Translations under genes and position numbers: made by a program
Shown: positions 6,587 to 11,898 of the stretch, one piece after another
How the letters are laid out: the number at the start of each line of letters is the position of its first letter
Numbering within the stretch: the stretch's first letter is position 1
Assembly (NCBI GenBank): GCA_947461335.1
Contig: CANHLB010000029.1
Coordinates: 1 to 11,898 of the forward strand
DNA length: 11,898 nt
Direction: 5' to 3'
Source: Burkholderiaceae bacterium
Lineage (GTDB): Bacteria > Pseudomonadota > Gammaproteobacteria > Burkholderiales > Burkholderiaceae
Notes under the pieces: generated by a model
What the model was told of the DNA's origin: nothing
The model's input: the letters and a program-made list of their open reading frames with translations, nothing else
Databases searched by the model: none

Positions 6587-6707
6587 TTTTTCTCCTAATG
6601 ATTGATTGGCGTTTTTTATCAGAAAATAAATATTACGCCTTTTTATCAAACCAACCCAGCTTAAACTAAAATATCTATTCCTCACCAATACTAGCAAGGG
6701 AATTTAA
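6587..6707. promoter_or_regulatory. AT-rich divergent promoter region
   Basis: These 121 bases separate the divergent CMD-family operon (minus) and the nitroreductase gene (plus). The block at 6610-6675 is very AT-rich. TAAAAT at 6667-6672 is a plausible -10 for the plus-strand gene, but its -35 region is weak (no TTGACA-like hexamer at 16-18 bases). AAGGG at 6696-6700 is the nitroreductase ribosome-binding site. AGGAG at about 6593-6597 (minus strand) serves the CMD-family gene. No clear operator was seen. Confidence 0.35.
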
Positions 6708-7343
6708 ATGAGTCTGATCGATACACTGCAATGGCGCTATGCAACCAAAAAGATGGACCCTACTAAGGTTGTCCCGCAAGAGAAGCTTGACCAAATTCTT
6801 GAAGCCATTCGCCTAACGGCTAGTTCTAGCGGACTTCAGCCATATGAAATCCTGGTGATCACTAATCAGGCTATTCGAGAGCAAATTAAGGAAATTGCCA
6901 ATAATCAATCTCAGGTTACCGACTGCTCTTACTTACTCGTTTTTGCCGCCTGGGACAACTACACAGCGCAGCGCATTAATGATGCCTTTGATATGACAGA
7001 AAAAATTCGTAACTTTAAGAATGAGGCTGGAATTGCTTATCGGGAAATGTTATTGAAGAACTACCCTGCTAGAGATCCAGAAGTGAATTTCAATCACGCT
7101 GCTAAACAAGCCTATATTGGTGTAGGCACTGCCCTAATTGCAGCGGCGGATGCACAAGTTGATAGCACCCCTATGGAAGGATTTAATCCTGCTGCCTTAG
7201 ATAAAATATTAAATCTGAAAGAAAAAGGTTTACGGAGCGTTGTGATGATGCCCTTAGGCTATAGAAAATCTGATGAAGACTGGTTATTAAATCTGAAGAA
7301 AGTGCGTAGACCCAAAGAAAGCTTTATTAGTTGGATTAAGTAA
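6708..7343 (+). CDS. Nitroreductase-family NAD(P)H-dependent FMN oxidoreductase
   Basis: This 211-residue enzyme of the NfsB-like nitroreductase family is expected to be a homodimer with FMN, using NAD(P)H to reduce quinones, nitro compounds or similar acceptors. Family features are R-Y-A-T-K-K-M at 10-16 (Arg10 and Lys14 in the FMN phosphate site), S-S-S-G-L-Q-P-Y near 39-46, A-Y-I-G-V-G-T-A-L near 135-143, T-P-M-E-G-F at 154-159, and P-L-G-Y-R near 182-186. The length is normal. It begins seven bases after AAGGG, diverges from the CMD-family operon and converges on oxyR with only 11 bases between stops. A role in oxidative or xenobiotic stress would fit the neighbouring oxyR-ahpCF block, but the sequence does not prove a regulatory link. 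The physiological substrate is unknown. Confidence 0.9.
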   Translation: MSLIDTLQWRYATKKMDPTKVVPQEKLDQILEAIRLTASSSGLQPYEILVITNQAIREQIKEIANNQSQVTDCSYLLVFAAWDNYTAQRINDAFDMTEKIRNFKNEAGIAYREMLLKNYPARDPEVNFNHAAKQAYIGVGTALIAAADAQVDSTPMEGFNPAALDKILNLKEKGLRSVVMMPLGYRKSDEDWLLNLKKVRRPKESFISWIK

Positions 7344-7354
7344 GTGGATCCCAG

Positions 7355-8245
7355 CTAGGCCTTGATGAGCTTCGCCAAGGTATTAAATTCTTCGATGCGT
7401 GCAGTTGAAGGTCTGGCTAATAAAGCAATCTTTCGCTTTGGGGAGGGAGAACTCAAGGGCTTAGCAATCAAATTGGTTTGCTTAAGTAAGCCAAACTTCA
7501 CGGCCATGCCAGGCAGTAGCGCAATCCCCAAGCCTGACTCGACCATTTGTACTAGCGTCAATACACTAGTCGCTTCTATGCCTTCATGACTAGCTAAGTT
7601 CACTCTTTTACAAGCTTTCAAGGTATGGTCACGTAAACAATTACCTTCCTCTAAAAGCAGAATCCGATCAGTTAACTTATTGGTTAAATGAATTTCTTCA
7701 TCTTGAAGTGCTGGATCATGCTCATTGCCAATGAGCCAAAATGCGTCATCAAATAATTCTTTAACAAGAAAACCCTCGGTATCATAGGGAAGGGCAATTA
7801 AAGCGAAATCTAATTCGTGACGATTCAGTTTATCAATCAAATTTGCTGATAAATCTTCTCTTAATGCAACTTTTAGATTTGGGTATTGCTCTCTGATTTT
7901 TGGCAAGAACGATGGCAAAAGAAATGGGGCAATCGTCGGGATAACGCCCAACTTAATCACACCCTCCATTGAGCCTGCAGCCCCTTCTACAAAATCTACT
8001 AAATCATCTGCTTGAACAATCAAGCGTTTTGCACGCTCTACAACCCCCCTTCCAATAGGCGTCATTGATACCGAGTGCTTATCCCTTTCAACTAACTGCA
8101 CTCCAAGTGAATCTTCCAATTCCTTTAAACCAGCACTTAAGGTAGATTGCCCAACAAAACATAATTCAGCAGCCTTAGTAAAGCTCAAGGTTTCACTTAG
8201 GGTGATGAGATAGCGTAATTGTTTAATAGTAGGTAATGCAGCCAT
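7355..8245 (-). CDS. oxyR: Peroxide-sensing LysR-type regulator OxyR
   Basis: This is a 296-residue LysR-family regulator. The N-terminal winged helix-turn-helix spans about residues 5-65 (L-R-Y-L-I-T-L-S-E-T-L-S-F-T-K-A-A, then V-G-Q-S-T-L-S-A-G-L-K-E-L-E), followed by a periplasmic-binding-protein-like effector domain. The peroxide-sensing pair is present: Cys203 in E-G-N-C-L-R-D and Cys212 nine residues later, the same spacing as Cys199/Cys208 of Escherichia coli OxyR. G-L-G-I-A-L-L-P-G near 238-246 is also typical. Hydrogen peroxide oxidises the pair to a disulfide, and the protein then activates defence genes. It diverges from ahpC across 125 bases containing a near-perfect palindrome, the expected place for autoregulation and ahpC activation. 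The identification is strong because of the cysteines and the neighbours. Confidence 0.95.
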   Translation of the reverse strand: MAALPTIKQLRYLITLSETLSFTKAAELCFVGQSTLSAGLKELEDSLGVQLVERDKHSVSMTPIGRGVVERAKRLIVQADDLVDFVEGAAGSMEGVIKLGVIPTIAPFLLPSFLPKIREQYPNLKVALREDLSANLIDKLNRHELDFALIALPYDTEGFLVKELFDDAFWLIGNEHDPALQDEEIHLTNKLTDRILLLEEGNCLRDHTLKACKRVNLASHEGIEATSVLTLVQMVESGLGIALLPGMAVKFGLLKQTNLIAKPLSSPSPKRKIALLARPSTARIEEFNTLAKLIKA

Positions 8246-8262
8246 AAGGGACTCTTTTAGTT

Positions 8263-8286
8263 ATCTAATTTATCGATTAATTAGAT
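8263..8286. promoter_or_regulatory. Near-perfect 24-base palindrome, candidate OxyR operator
   Basis: ATCTAATT at 8263-8270 and AATTAGAT at 8279-8286 are perfect inverted arms. The centre contains ATCGAT (8272-8277) on the same axis, so 11 of 12 base pairs are symmetric. It lies between divergent oxyR and ahpC, about 18-35 bases upstream of the oxyR start and just upstream of the likely ahpC -35. LysR-type regulators bind such imperfect palindromes. The site matches the enteric OxyR ATAG-N7-CTAT consensus only partly, so the assignment is by position and symmetry. Confidence 0.55.
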
Positions 8287-8299
8287 CATTTTAATTCAT

Positions 8300-8328
8300 T
8301 TGACTGATTCTTGCTATACCCTCAGAAT
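8300..8328 (+). promoter_or_regulatory. Likely sigma70 promoter of ahpC
   Basis: TTGACT (8300-8305) is five of six to the -35 consensus. CAGAAT (8323-8328) is a four-of-six -10 with a 17-base spacer. Transcription would start near 8335, leaving a leader of about 35 bases before the ahpC ATG. The palindrome centre at 8274-8275 would lie near -60, a normal position for a LysR-type activator. An alternative -10-like TATACC at 8315-8320, preceded by an extended TG, is also possible. Confidence 0.5.
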
Positions 8329-8370
8329 TCATCCAGTTGTTCAAGATTTTCAACCCCTGAAAGGATCACA

Positions 8371-8934
8371 ATGTCTATTATTAATACCGCAGTTCAGCCA
8401 TTCAAAACCGAGGCTTTCCACAATGGAAAATTCGTTACTATTACCGACGAGAGCCTCAAAGGTAAATGGTCTGTACTGATTTTCATGCCTGCAGCGTTTA
8501 CATTTAATTGCCCAACTGAAATTGAAGATGCAGCTAATAACTATGCTGAATTTCAAAAGATTGGTGCTGAAGTGTATATCGTGACAACCGATACTCATTT
8601 TTCACACAAAGTTTGGCATGAAACTTCACCAGCAGTTGGAAAAGCAAAGTTCCCATTGGTTGGCGATCCAACCCATACATTGACAAATGCATTTGGTGTT
8701 CACATTCCTGAAGCAGGTCTTGCATTGCGTGGCACTTTCATCATCAATCCAGAAGGCATCATCAAGACTGCTGAGATTCACTCAAATGAAATCGCCCGTG
8801 ATGTTTCAGAAACATTACGCAAACTCAAGGCTGCACAGTACACGGCTGCTCACCCAGGTGAAGTATGTCCAGCTAAGTGGAAAGAAGGCGCTGCAACTTT
8901 AACTCCTTCACTTGACCTCGTAGGCAAGATCTAA
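8371..8934 (+). CDS. ahpC: Alkyl hydroperoxide reductase peroxiredoxin subunit AhpC
   Basis: This 187-residue typical 2-Cys peroxiredoxin reduces hydrogen peroxide and organic peroxides. The peroxidatic cysteine is Cys47 in F-T-F-N-C-P-T-E, with Pro40 and Thr44 of the P-x-x-x-T-x-x-C motif. The resolving cysteine is Cys166 in H-P-G-E-V-C-P-A-K-W. T-D-T-H-F-S-H-K near 73-80 and the end L-D-L-V-G-K-I match enteric AhpC closely in position and length. Two positions in the active loop differ from the common form: Ala42 where PADF proteins have Asp, and Asn46 before the cysteine where Val is usual. The start at 8371 is set by AAGGA five bases upstream and by homology; the longer frame from 8311 has no family sequence. 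It diverges from oxyR and is followed by ahpF, with a structured 103-base gap. Confidence 0.97.
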   Translation: MSIINTAVQPFKTEAFHNGKFVTITDESLKGKWSVLIFMPAAFTFNCPTEIEDAANNYAEFQKIGAEVYIVTTDTHFSHKVWHETSPAVGKAKFPLVGDPTHTLTNAFGVHIPEAGLALRGTFIINPEGIIKTAEIHSNEIARDVSETLRKLKAAQYTAAHPGEVCPAKWKEGAATLTPSLDLVGKI

Positions 8935-8950
8935 GGTAGTTATTTCTTAA

Positions 8951-8981
8951 CCAATCAGACTCTCTTCGGAGAGTCTATTGG
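8951..8981 (+). other. Intercistronic UUCG-capped stem-loop between ahpC and ahpF
   Basis: AGACTCTC (8957-8964), loop TTCG (8965-8968) and GAGAGTCT (8969-8976) form a perfect stem with a C(UUCG)G tetraloop. The outer arms CCAAT (8951-8955) and ATTGG (8977-8981) extend it to 13 pairs with one bulged C at 8956. No T tract follows, so it is not a classical intrinsic terminator. An RNA processing or stabilising role that raises AhpC over AhpF is plausible. Confidence 0.75.
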
Positions 8982-9009
8982 AGAGGATAAGATCCTGCCC
9001 AATAGACTC
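8971..9009 (+). promoter_or_regulatory. Alternative, mutually exclusive stem in the ahpC-ahpF gap
   Basis: GAGTCTATTGG (8971-8981) is perfectly complementary to CCAATAGACTC (8999-9009), giving an 11-pair stem whose loop holds a small GGAT/ATCC helix (8985-8988 with 8992-8995). It uses the same right arm as the UUCG hairpin, so only one can form. The downstream segment is a near copy of the hairpin's left arm. The arrangement resembles an attenuator or duplicated pairing arm, but no terminator or sequestered ribosome-binding site is evident. Confidence 0.45.
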
Positions 9010-9037
9010 ACCCAATATATATACCAAGGCAAACACC

Positions 9038-10615
9038 ATGTTAGATGACAACATTAAGTCCCAACTCAAGGTTTACTTTGAAAAAATCGTTAGTCCGATT
9101 ATTTTGACGGCAACTTTAGATGCCAGTTCATCTGCTTCTGAAATGCTTGAGCTTTTAAATGAAGTTGCAGAGCAATCAGACAAAATTACGGTTAAAACTG
9201 ATGGCAATGCTAAAAACAGTCCTAGCTTCACAGTAGGCAAAGTAGATGAAGTAGCTCGTATTACATTTTCTGGGCTTCCCATGGGTCATGAGATGACCTC
9301 TTTTATCTTGGCAATTTTGCAAGCTAGCGGTTACCCGCCAAAGGTAGAAGAAGAAGTGATAAGGCGCATACGAAAGCTCGATGGAAAGTTTCGCTTTCAG
9401 ACATTTATTTCTCTATCCTGCCATAACTGTCCCGATGTAGTACAGGCCTTAAATTTAATGTCTGCACTGAATCCCAATATTGAACATGAAATGATCGATG
9501 GCGCCCTCTTTCAAGGCTTGGTCGATCAACATCAAATCATGGCCGTTCCAACCGTAATACTGAATGGTGAAGTTTTTGGTCAAGGTCGCATGGGTGCAGA
9601 AGAAATTATTGCCAAACTTGACACTGGCAATGCTGATGAAGAAGCAGCGAAACTCAATGCCAAAGAAACATTTGATGTTTTAGTTATTGGAGGTGGGCCA
9701 GCGGGATCGGCCGCAGCAATCTATGCTGCTCGCAAAGGTATTCGCACTGGAATTATTGCTGAGCGCTTCGGCGGTCAATTAATGGATACCTTAGGTATTG
9801 AAAACTTTATCTCAGTTAAAGAAACTGAGGGGCCTAAATTGGTACAAGCTCTTGAGCAACACGTCAAAAGCTATGACGTAGACATCATGAACTTACAGCG
9901 CGCCAATGTACTACGTAAAGTAGATGATGGAATTGAAGTTGAGATGGTCAATGGTGGCGTTTTAAAAAGTAAAGCCATTATTCTCAGCACAGGTGCACGC
10001 TGGAGAGAAATGAATGTTCCCGGGGAGCAGGAGTATCGCAATAAAGGAGTAGCCTACTGCCCACATTGTGATGGGCCCCTATTTAAGGGTAAGCGCGTTG
10101 CTGTGATTGGTGGTGGCAACTCTGGTGTTGAGGCCGCAATTGATTTGGCTGGCCTAGTAAGTCATGTGACCTTAATAGAATTTGATAGCAAACTCCGCGC
10201 AGACGCAGTCTTACAAAAGAAACTGATGAGCCTCCCCAATATCACCATTATCACGAGCGCTCTTACCAAGGAAGTGTTAGGCGATGGTGCTAAGGTGAAT
10301 AGCCTACGCTATGAAGATCGTACCAATAGCACAACGCATACCCTGGAACTTGAAGGCATCTTTGTACAAATTGGATTGCTTCCTAATACTGATTGGATAA
10401 AAGGAGTGGTTGATCTTTCCAAACACGGTGAAGTGCTTGTTGACCATAAAGGAGAGACGTCTATGGCCGGTGTTTTTGCTGCGGGTGATTGCACCACAGT
10501 GCCCTTCAAACAAATTATTATCGCCATGGGAGATGGTGCTAAAGCCTCTCTAGCTGCTTTTGATTACCTGATCCGCTCACCGGTTAAGGAAGCAGAAAAA
10601 GCAATAGCTGCCTAA
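9038..10615 (+). CDS. ahpF: Alkyl hydroperoxide reductase flavoprotein subunit AhpF
   Basis: This 525-residue flavoprotein is close in length to enteric AhpF. It moves electrons from NAD(P)H through FAD and two disulfide centres to AhpC. An N-terminal tandem thioredoxin-like domain (about residues 1-200) carries C-H-N-C (Cys128, Cys131). A linker leads to a thioredoxin-reductase-like module with FAD motif G-G-G-P-A-G (218-223), the second redox centre C-P-H-C (Cys341, Cys344), NAD(P) motif G-G-G-N-S-G (358-363) and the C-terminal FAD signature [10 protein letters not shown] near 478-487. All key residues are present. The start is the ATG at 9038: AAGGC lies seven bases upstream and M-L-D-D-N-I-K fits the family. 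An in-frame TTG at 8978 would start inside the intercistronic hairpin. Co-transcription with ahpC is expected, and a strong terminator follows. Confidence 0.97.
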   Translation: MLDDNIKSQLKVYFEKIVSPIILTATLDASSSASEMLELLNEVAEQSDKITVKTDGNAKNSPSFTVGKVDEVARITFSGLPMGHEMTSFILAILQASGYPPKVEEEVIRRIRKLDGKFRFQTFISLSCHNCPDVVQALNLMSALNPNIEHEMIDGALFQGLVDQHQIMAVPTVILNGEVFGQGRMGAEEIIAKLDTGNADEEAAKLNAKETFDVLVIGGGPAGSAAAIYAARKGIRTGIIAERFGGQLMDTLGIENFISVKETEGPKLVQALEQHVKSYDVDIMNLQRANVLRKVDDGIEVEMVNGGVLKSKAIILSTGARWREMNVPGEQEYRNKGVAYCPHCDGPLFKGKRVAVIGGGNSGVEAAIDLAGLVSHVTLIEFDSKLRADAVLQKKLMSLPNITIITSALTKEVLGDGAKVNSLRYEDRTNSTTHTLELEGIFVQIGLLPNTDWIKGVVDLSKHGEVLVDHKGETSMAGVFAAGDCTTVPFKQIIIAMGDGAKASLAAFDYLIRSPVKEAEKAIAA

Positions 10616-10645
10616 TAGCTTTAAATCTGTAAAATTCAACTTTAG

Positions 10646-10685
10646 TAAATAAAAAGATCAACCATCTGGTTGGTCTTTTTATTTA
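10646..10685. terminator. Rho-independent terminator after ahpF (bidirectional)
   Basis: An 18-pair stem (one T:G wobble) with loop ATCT (10664-10667) pairs 10646-10663 with 10668-10685. The core is GATCAACC/GGTTGGTC, flanked by AAAAA on the left and TTTTT (10676-10680) on the right, so it can work in both directions. It starts 31 bases after the ahpF stop. Confidence 0.88.
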
Positions 10686-10713
10686 GCCTGCCTACACATG
10701 ATCTATATCAATA

Positions 10714-10727
10714 CTAGGATTTCCTAG
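10714..10727. repeat. Short palindrome upstream of the cytochrome gene
   Basis: CTAGGA (10714-10719) and TCCTAG (10722-10727) are perfect inverted repeats with a TT centre. The site lies directly before the GAGAG ribosome-binding site (10727-10731) of the c-type cytochrome. It could be an operator or a small hairpin affecting translation; it is short enough to be chance. Confidence 0.3.
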
Positions 10728-10736
10728 AGAGATACG

Positions 10737-11081
10737 ATGAGGAGTGACTTATACATTCTCGTGATTGGTTTATCTGTGACAAAAATCTATGCCTTAGCAT
10801 TCGCTGTATTAGCACTCACTGCAAACATAGCTAATGCAAATCGTCAGCTAGCGGTTCGTAACGGCTGCATGGGATGCCATGCAGATACAGAATATGATGC
10901 CCCTACATGGCCAGAGTTAGCTGCAAAATATCAGCGATACCAAGGGCAGGCAGATGCAGCCAGCATTCAGGGTAATCAATTACGCCAAGGCAAGCTTTTT
11001 AAAAATATCAAAGCTCACCGAAAATTATCTCAAAATAATGCAACGGATCTCATGCAGTGGATTATTGATGGTGCGAATTAA
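10737..11081 (+). CDS. Small exported c-type cytochrome, apparently without axial Met
   Basis: This 114-residue product has an N-terminal export signal ending in A-N-A near residues 32-34 and a single haem c site C-M-G-C-H (Cys44, Cys47, His48). The mature part of about 80 residues is class I cytochrome c-like: W-P-E-L-A-A-K-Y at 58-65 and the C-terminal helix A-T-D-L-M-Q-W-I at 102-109. Related proteins carry a methionine ligand in an M-P-x-H-x-x-L-S type loop; here the matching segment is I-K-A-H-R-K-L-S (91-98), with no methionine. The leader is long. An internal GTG at residue 14 would give a textbook 21-residue signal peptide, but GAGAG five bases before the ATG at 10737 supports the longer form. 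It lies beyond the ahpF terminator and is probably transcribed separately. The redox partner is unknown. Confidence 0.8.
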   Translation: MRSDLYILVIGLSVTKIYALAFAVLALTANIANANRQLAVRNGCMGCHADTEYDAPTWPELAAKYQRYQGQADAASIQGNQLRQGKLFKNIKAHRKLSQNNATDLMQWIIDGAN

Positions 11082-11146
11082 ACCATCTCAATAAACAAGA
11101 GGTAAAAGCTAAAGTCTAGGATCTTAAAGATACTGGGGGCATACGC

Positions 11147-11898
11147 TTAATTTGTATAGGCGTAATAAGGTCCGGTGCCTGCACTACTTGATCTGCCAGT
11201 AATTCCAATATATACGCTGCGACCATAGAAAAATGGTAGCCCCCAGTCGAATAAACTGCCGCCAATTTGCCCTGTGAGATTGGAAAAAGCATAATTTCCA
11301 GTAGCTATTAAAGTTTGGGCATTTGCAGCAGAAAAACCAACAGTAGCTTGTACATTATTTTTTAAGGTTAAAGAGGCTGTATAGGATTGAGTAGCACTGG
11401 GGCAATAAAAACCTTCCACTAAGCTAGAGGAGCACGGCACTAAAACAGAGCTCAAGCTTCCTGATGGGAAATAAAGTGCATTTGAGCCACTATCAATGAA
11501 ACTAGAGGTAAACGTAGTGTTATTGAAATAGGTAGTAAATAAGCCATAACTATCTGTAGGAATGACATTCGATCCTGCTGATGAATTATTTGATTGGGTA
11601 TCAATGCCAAATGTAAGTGAGCCTGTAGCTAAGCTCGCTCCTGATGCTCCAACACTGGGTAATTTAACAATGACTCCATTATTATTGACCTTAAAAGCAG
11701 AGACTGGATTTTGCACTTGCAGGCTTGTGTTTAGGCTAATACGGCAATTATTCAGTGTTGTTGGCACGCAATTAAAATAATTCTGACTATCGTTTACAAA
11801 TAAACCAAGCCCTAAAATTCCATTCGTTTTTAACGAGCTTGCAATTTGCGCTCCCTGAGATCCACCACAAGTGCTAGGAATAGAACTATAGCTAGGAT
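11147..11898 (-). CDS. DUF3443 family protein, N-terminus cut by window edge
   Basis: The frame ends with TAA at 11149-11147 and is open without a stop to the right edge, giving about 250 residues of the C-terminal part. The start must lie beyond the window; the internal GTG at 11767 is inside conserved sequence and is not the start. Recognisable DUF3443 features in order are N-G-I-L-G-L-G-L-F, a Cys pair around V-P-T-T-L-N-N-C-R, Q-V-Q-N-P-V-S-A-F, the aspartic-protease-like F-I-D-S-G-S-N-A-L-Y-F-P, F-Y-C-P, and near the end F-D-W-G-L-P-F-F-Y-G-R and G-P-Y-Y-A-Y. The Ser/Thr/Asn-rich composition fits an exported or surface protein. The family is common in Burkholderiales, often beside a DUF2844 gene, and its function is not established. 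Confidence 0.85.
   Translation of the reverse strand, partial: PSYSSIPSTCGGSQGAQIASSLKTNGILGLGLFVNDSQNYFNCVPTTLNNCRISLNTSLQVQNPVSAFKVNNNGVIVKLPSVGASGASLATGSLTFGIDTQSNNSSAGSNVIPTDSYGLFTTYFNNTTFTSSFIDSGSNALYFPSGSLSSVLVPCSSSLVEGFYCPSATQSYTASLTLKNNVQATVGFSAANAQTLIATGNYAFSNLTGQIGGSLFDWGLPFFYGRSVYIGITGRSSSAGTGPYYAYTN

Noticed and set aside
6587..6697. N-terminal extension of the CMD-family protein (37 extra residues)
   Set aside because: The extension has no family sequence and covers the AGGAG ribosome-binding site of the ATG at 6586.
7361..7381. CCTTG/CAAGG inverted repeat near the nitroreductase-oxyR junction as a terminator
   Set aside because: The stem is only five pairs with an 11-base loop, it lies inside the oxyR coding end, and there is no T tract.
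8311..8370. Upstream TTG start for ahpC
   Set aside because: The 20 extra residues lie in the leader and promoter, are not AhpC-like, and the ATG at 8371 has its own AAGGA.
8350..8725. Minus-strand frames within ahpC
   Set aside because: They are shadows of the strongly conserved ahpC reading frame and have no motif.
8951..8981. Stem-loop after ahpC as an intrinsic terminator
   Set aside because: No run of T follows the stem; the next bases are purine-rich, so simple intrinsic termination is unlikely.
8978..9037. Upstream TTG start for ahpF
   Set aside because: It lies in the arm of the stem-loop, has no ribosome-binding site, and AhpF homology starts at the ATG at 9038.
10304..10527. Two minus-strand frames of about 70 codons within ahpF
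   Set aside because: Both are antisense to the conserved C-terminal FAD region of AhpF and lack ribosome-binding sites and motifs.

Overview
The window looks like chromosome from a low-GC (low to mid 40s %, by eye) betaproteobacterium of the Burkholderiales. A Polynucleobacter-like freshwater Burkholderiaceae is my best guess. The inference rests on a Bug-type periplasmic binding protein, a DUF3443 protein, a phasin, an oxyR/ahpC divergent pair, compact spacing and AT-leaning codon use. I see no mobile element, CRISPR array, rRNA or tRNA. Gene order looks intact, and only the two edge genes are cut by the window.

Left part (1-1368, minus strand): a tightly coupled operon of a DUF393 (DCC) thiol protein, an exported chalcone-isomerase-like protein and a DUF3833 lipoprotein that runs off the left edge. 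The last two families often sit in gene sets for fatty-acid or lipid modification and photo-oxidative stress. Diverging from it (1431-2701, plus) are a DUF2237 protein and an HDAC-family deacetylase, joined by a TTGA stop/start overlap. The deacetylase runs tail-to-tail into a phasin (2698-3249, minus).

Middle (3250-6586): upstream of the phasin lies an inverted-repeat zone with an ATAG-N7-CTAT element resembling an OxyR half-operator. Next is a 46-codon TTG-started small membrane protein (3353-3493, minus), then a DUF1345 membrane protein (plus). A minus-strand catabolic-looking operon follows: carboxymuconolactone-decarboxylase-family protein, beta-hydroxyacid dehydrogenase and a Bug solute-binding protein. 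No TctA/TctB membrane genes are present here.

Right part (6708-11898): an FMN nitroreductase-family protein (plus) converges on oxyR (minus). oxyR diverges from ahpC, and ahpF follows; together these form a complete peroxide sensing and detoxification unit. OxyR senses peroxide through two cysteines, AhpC reduces peroxide, and AhpF recycles AhpC with NAD(P)H. The oxyR-ahpC gap carries a near-perfect palindrome and a sigma70-like promoter. The ahpC-ahpF gap carries a strong UUCG-capped hairpin whose right arm can also pair perfectly with a downstream segment. A strong bidirectional terminator follows ahpF. Beyond it are a small exported c-type cytochrome that seems to lack the usual axial methionine, and the C-terminal part of a DUF3443 protein cut by the right edge.
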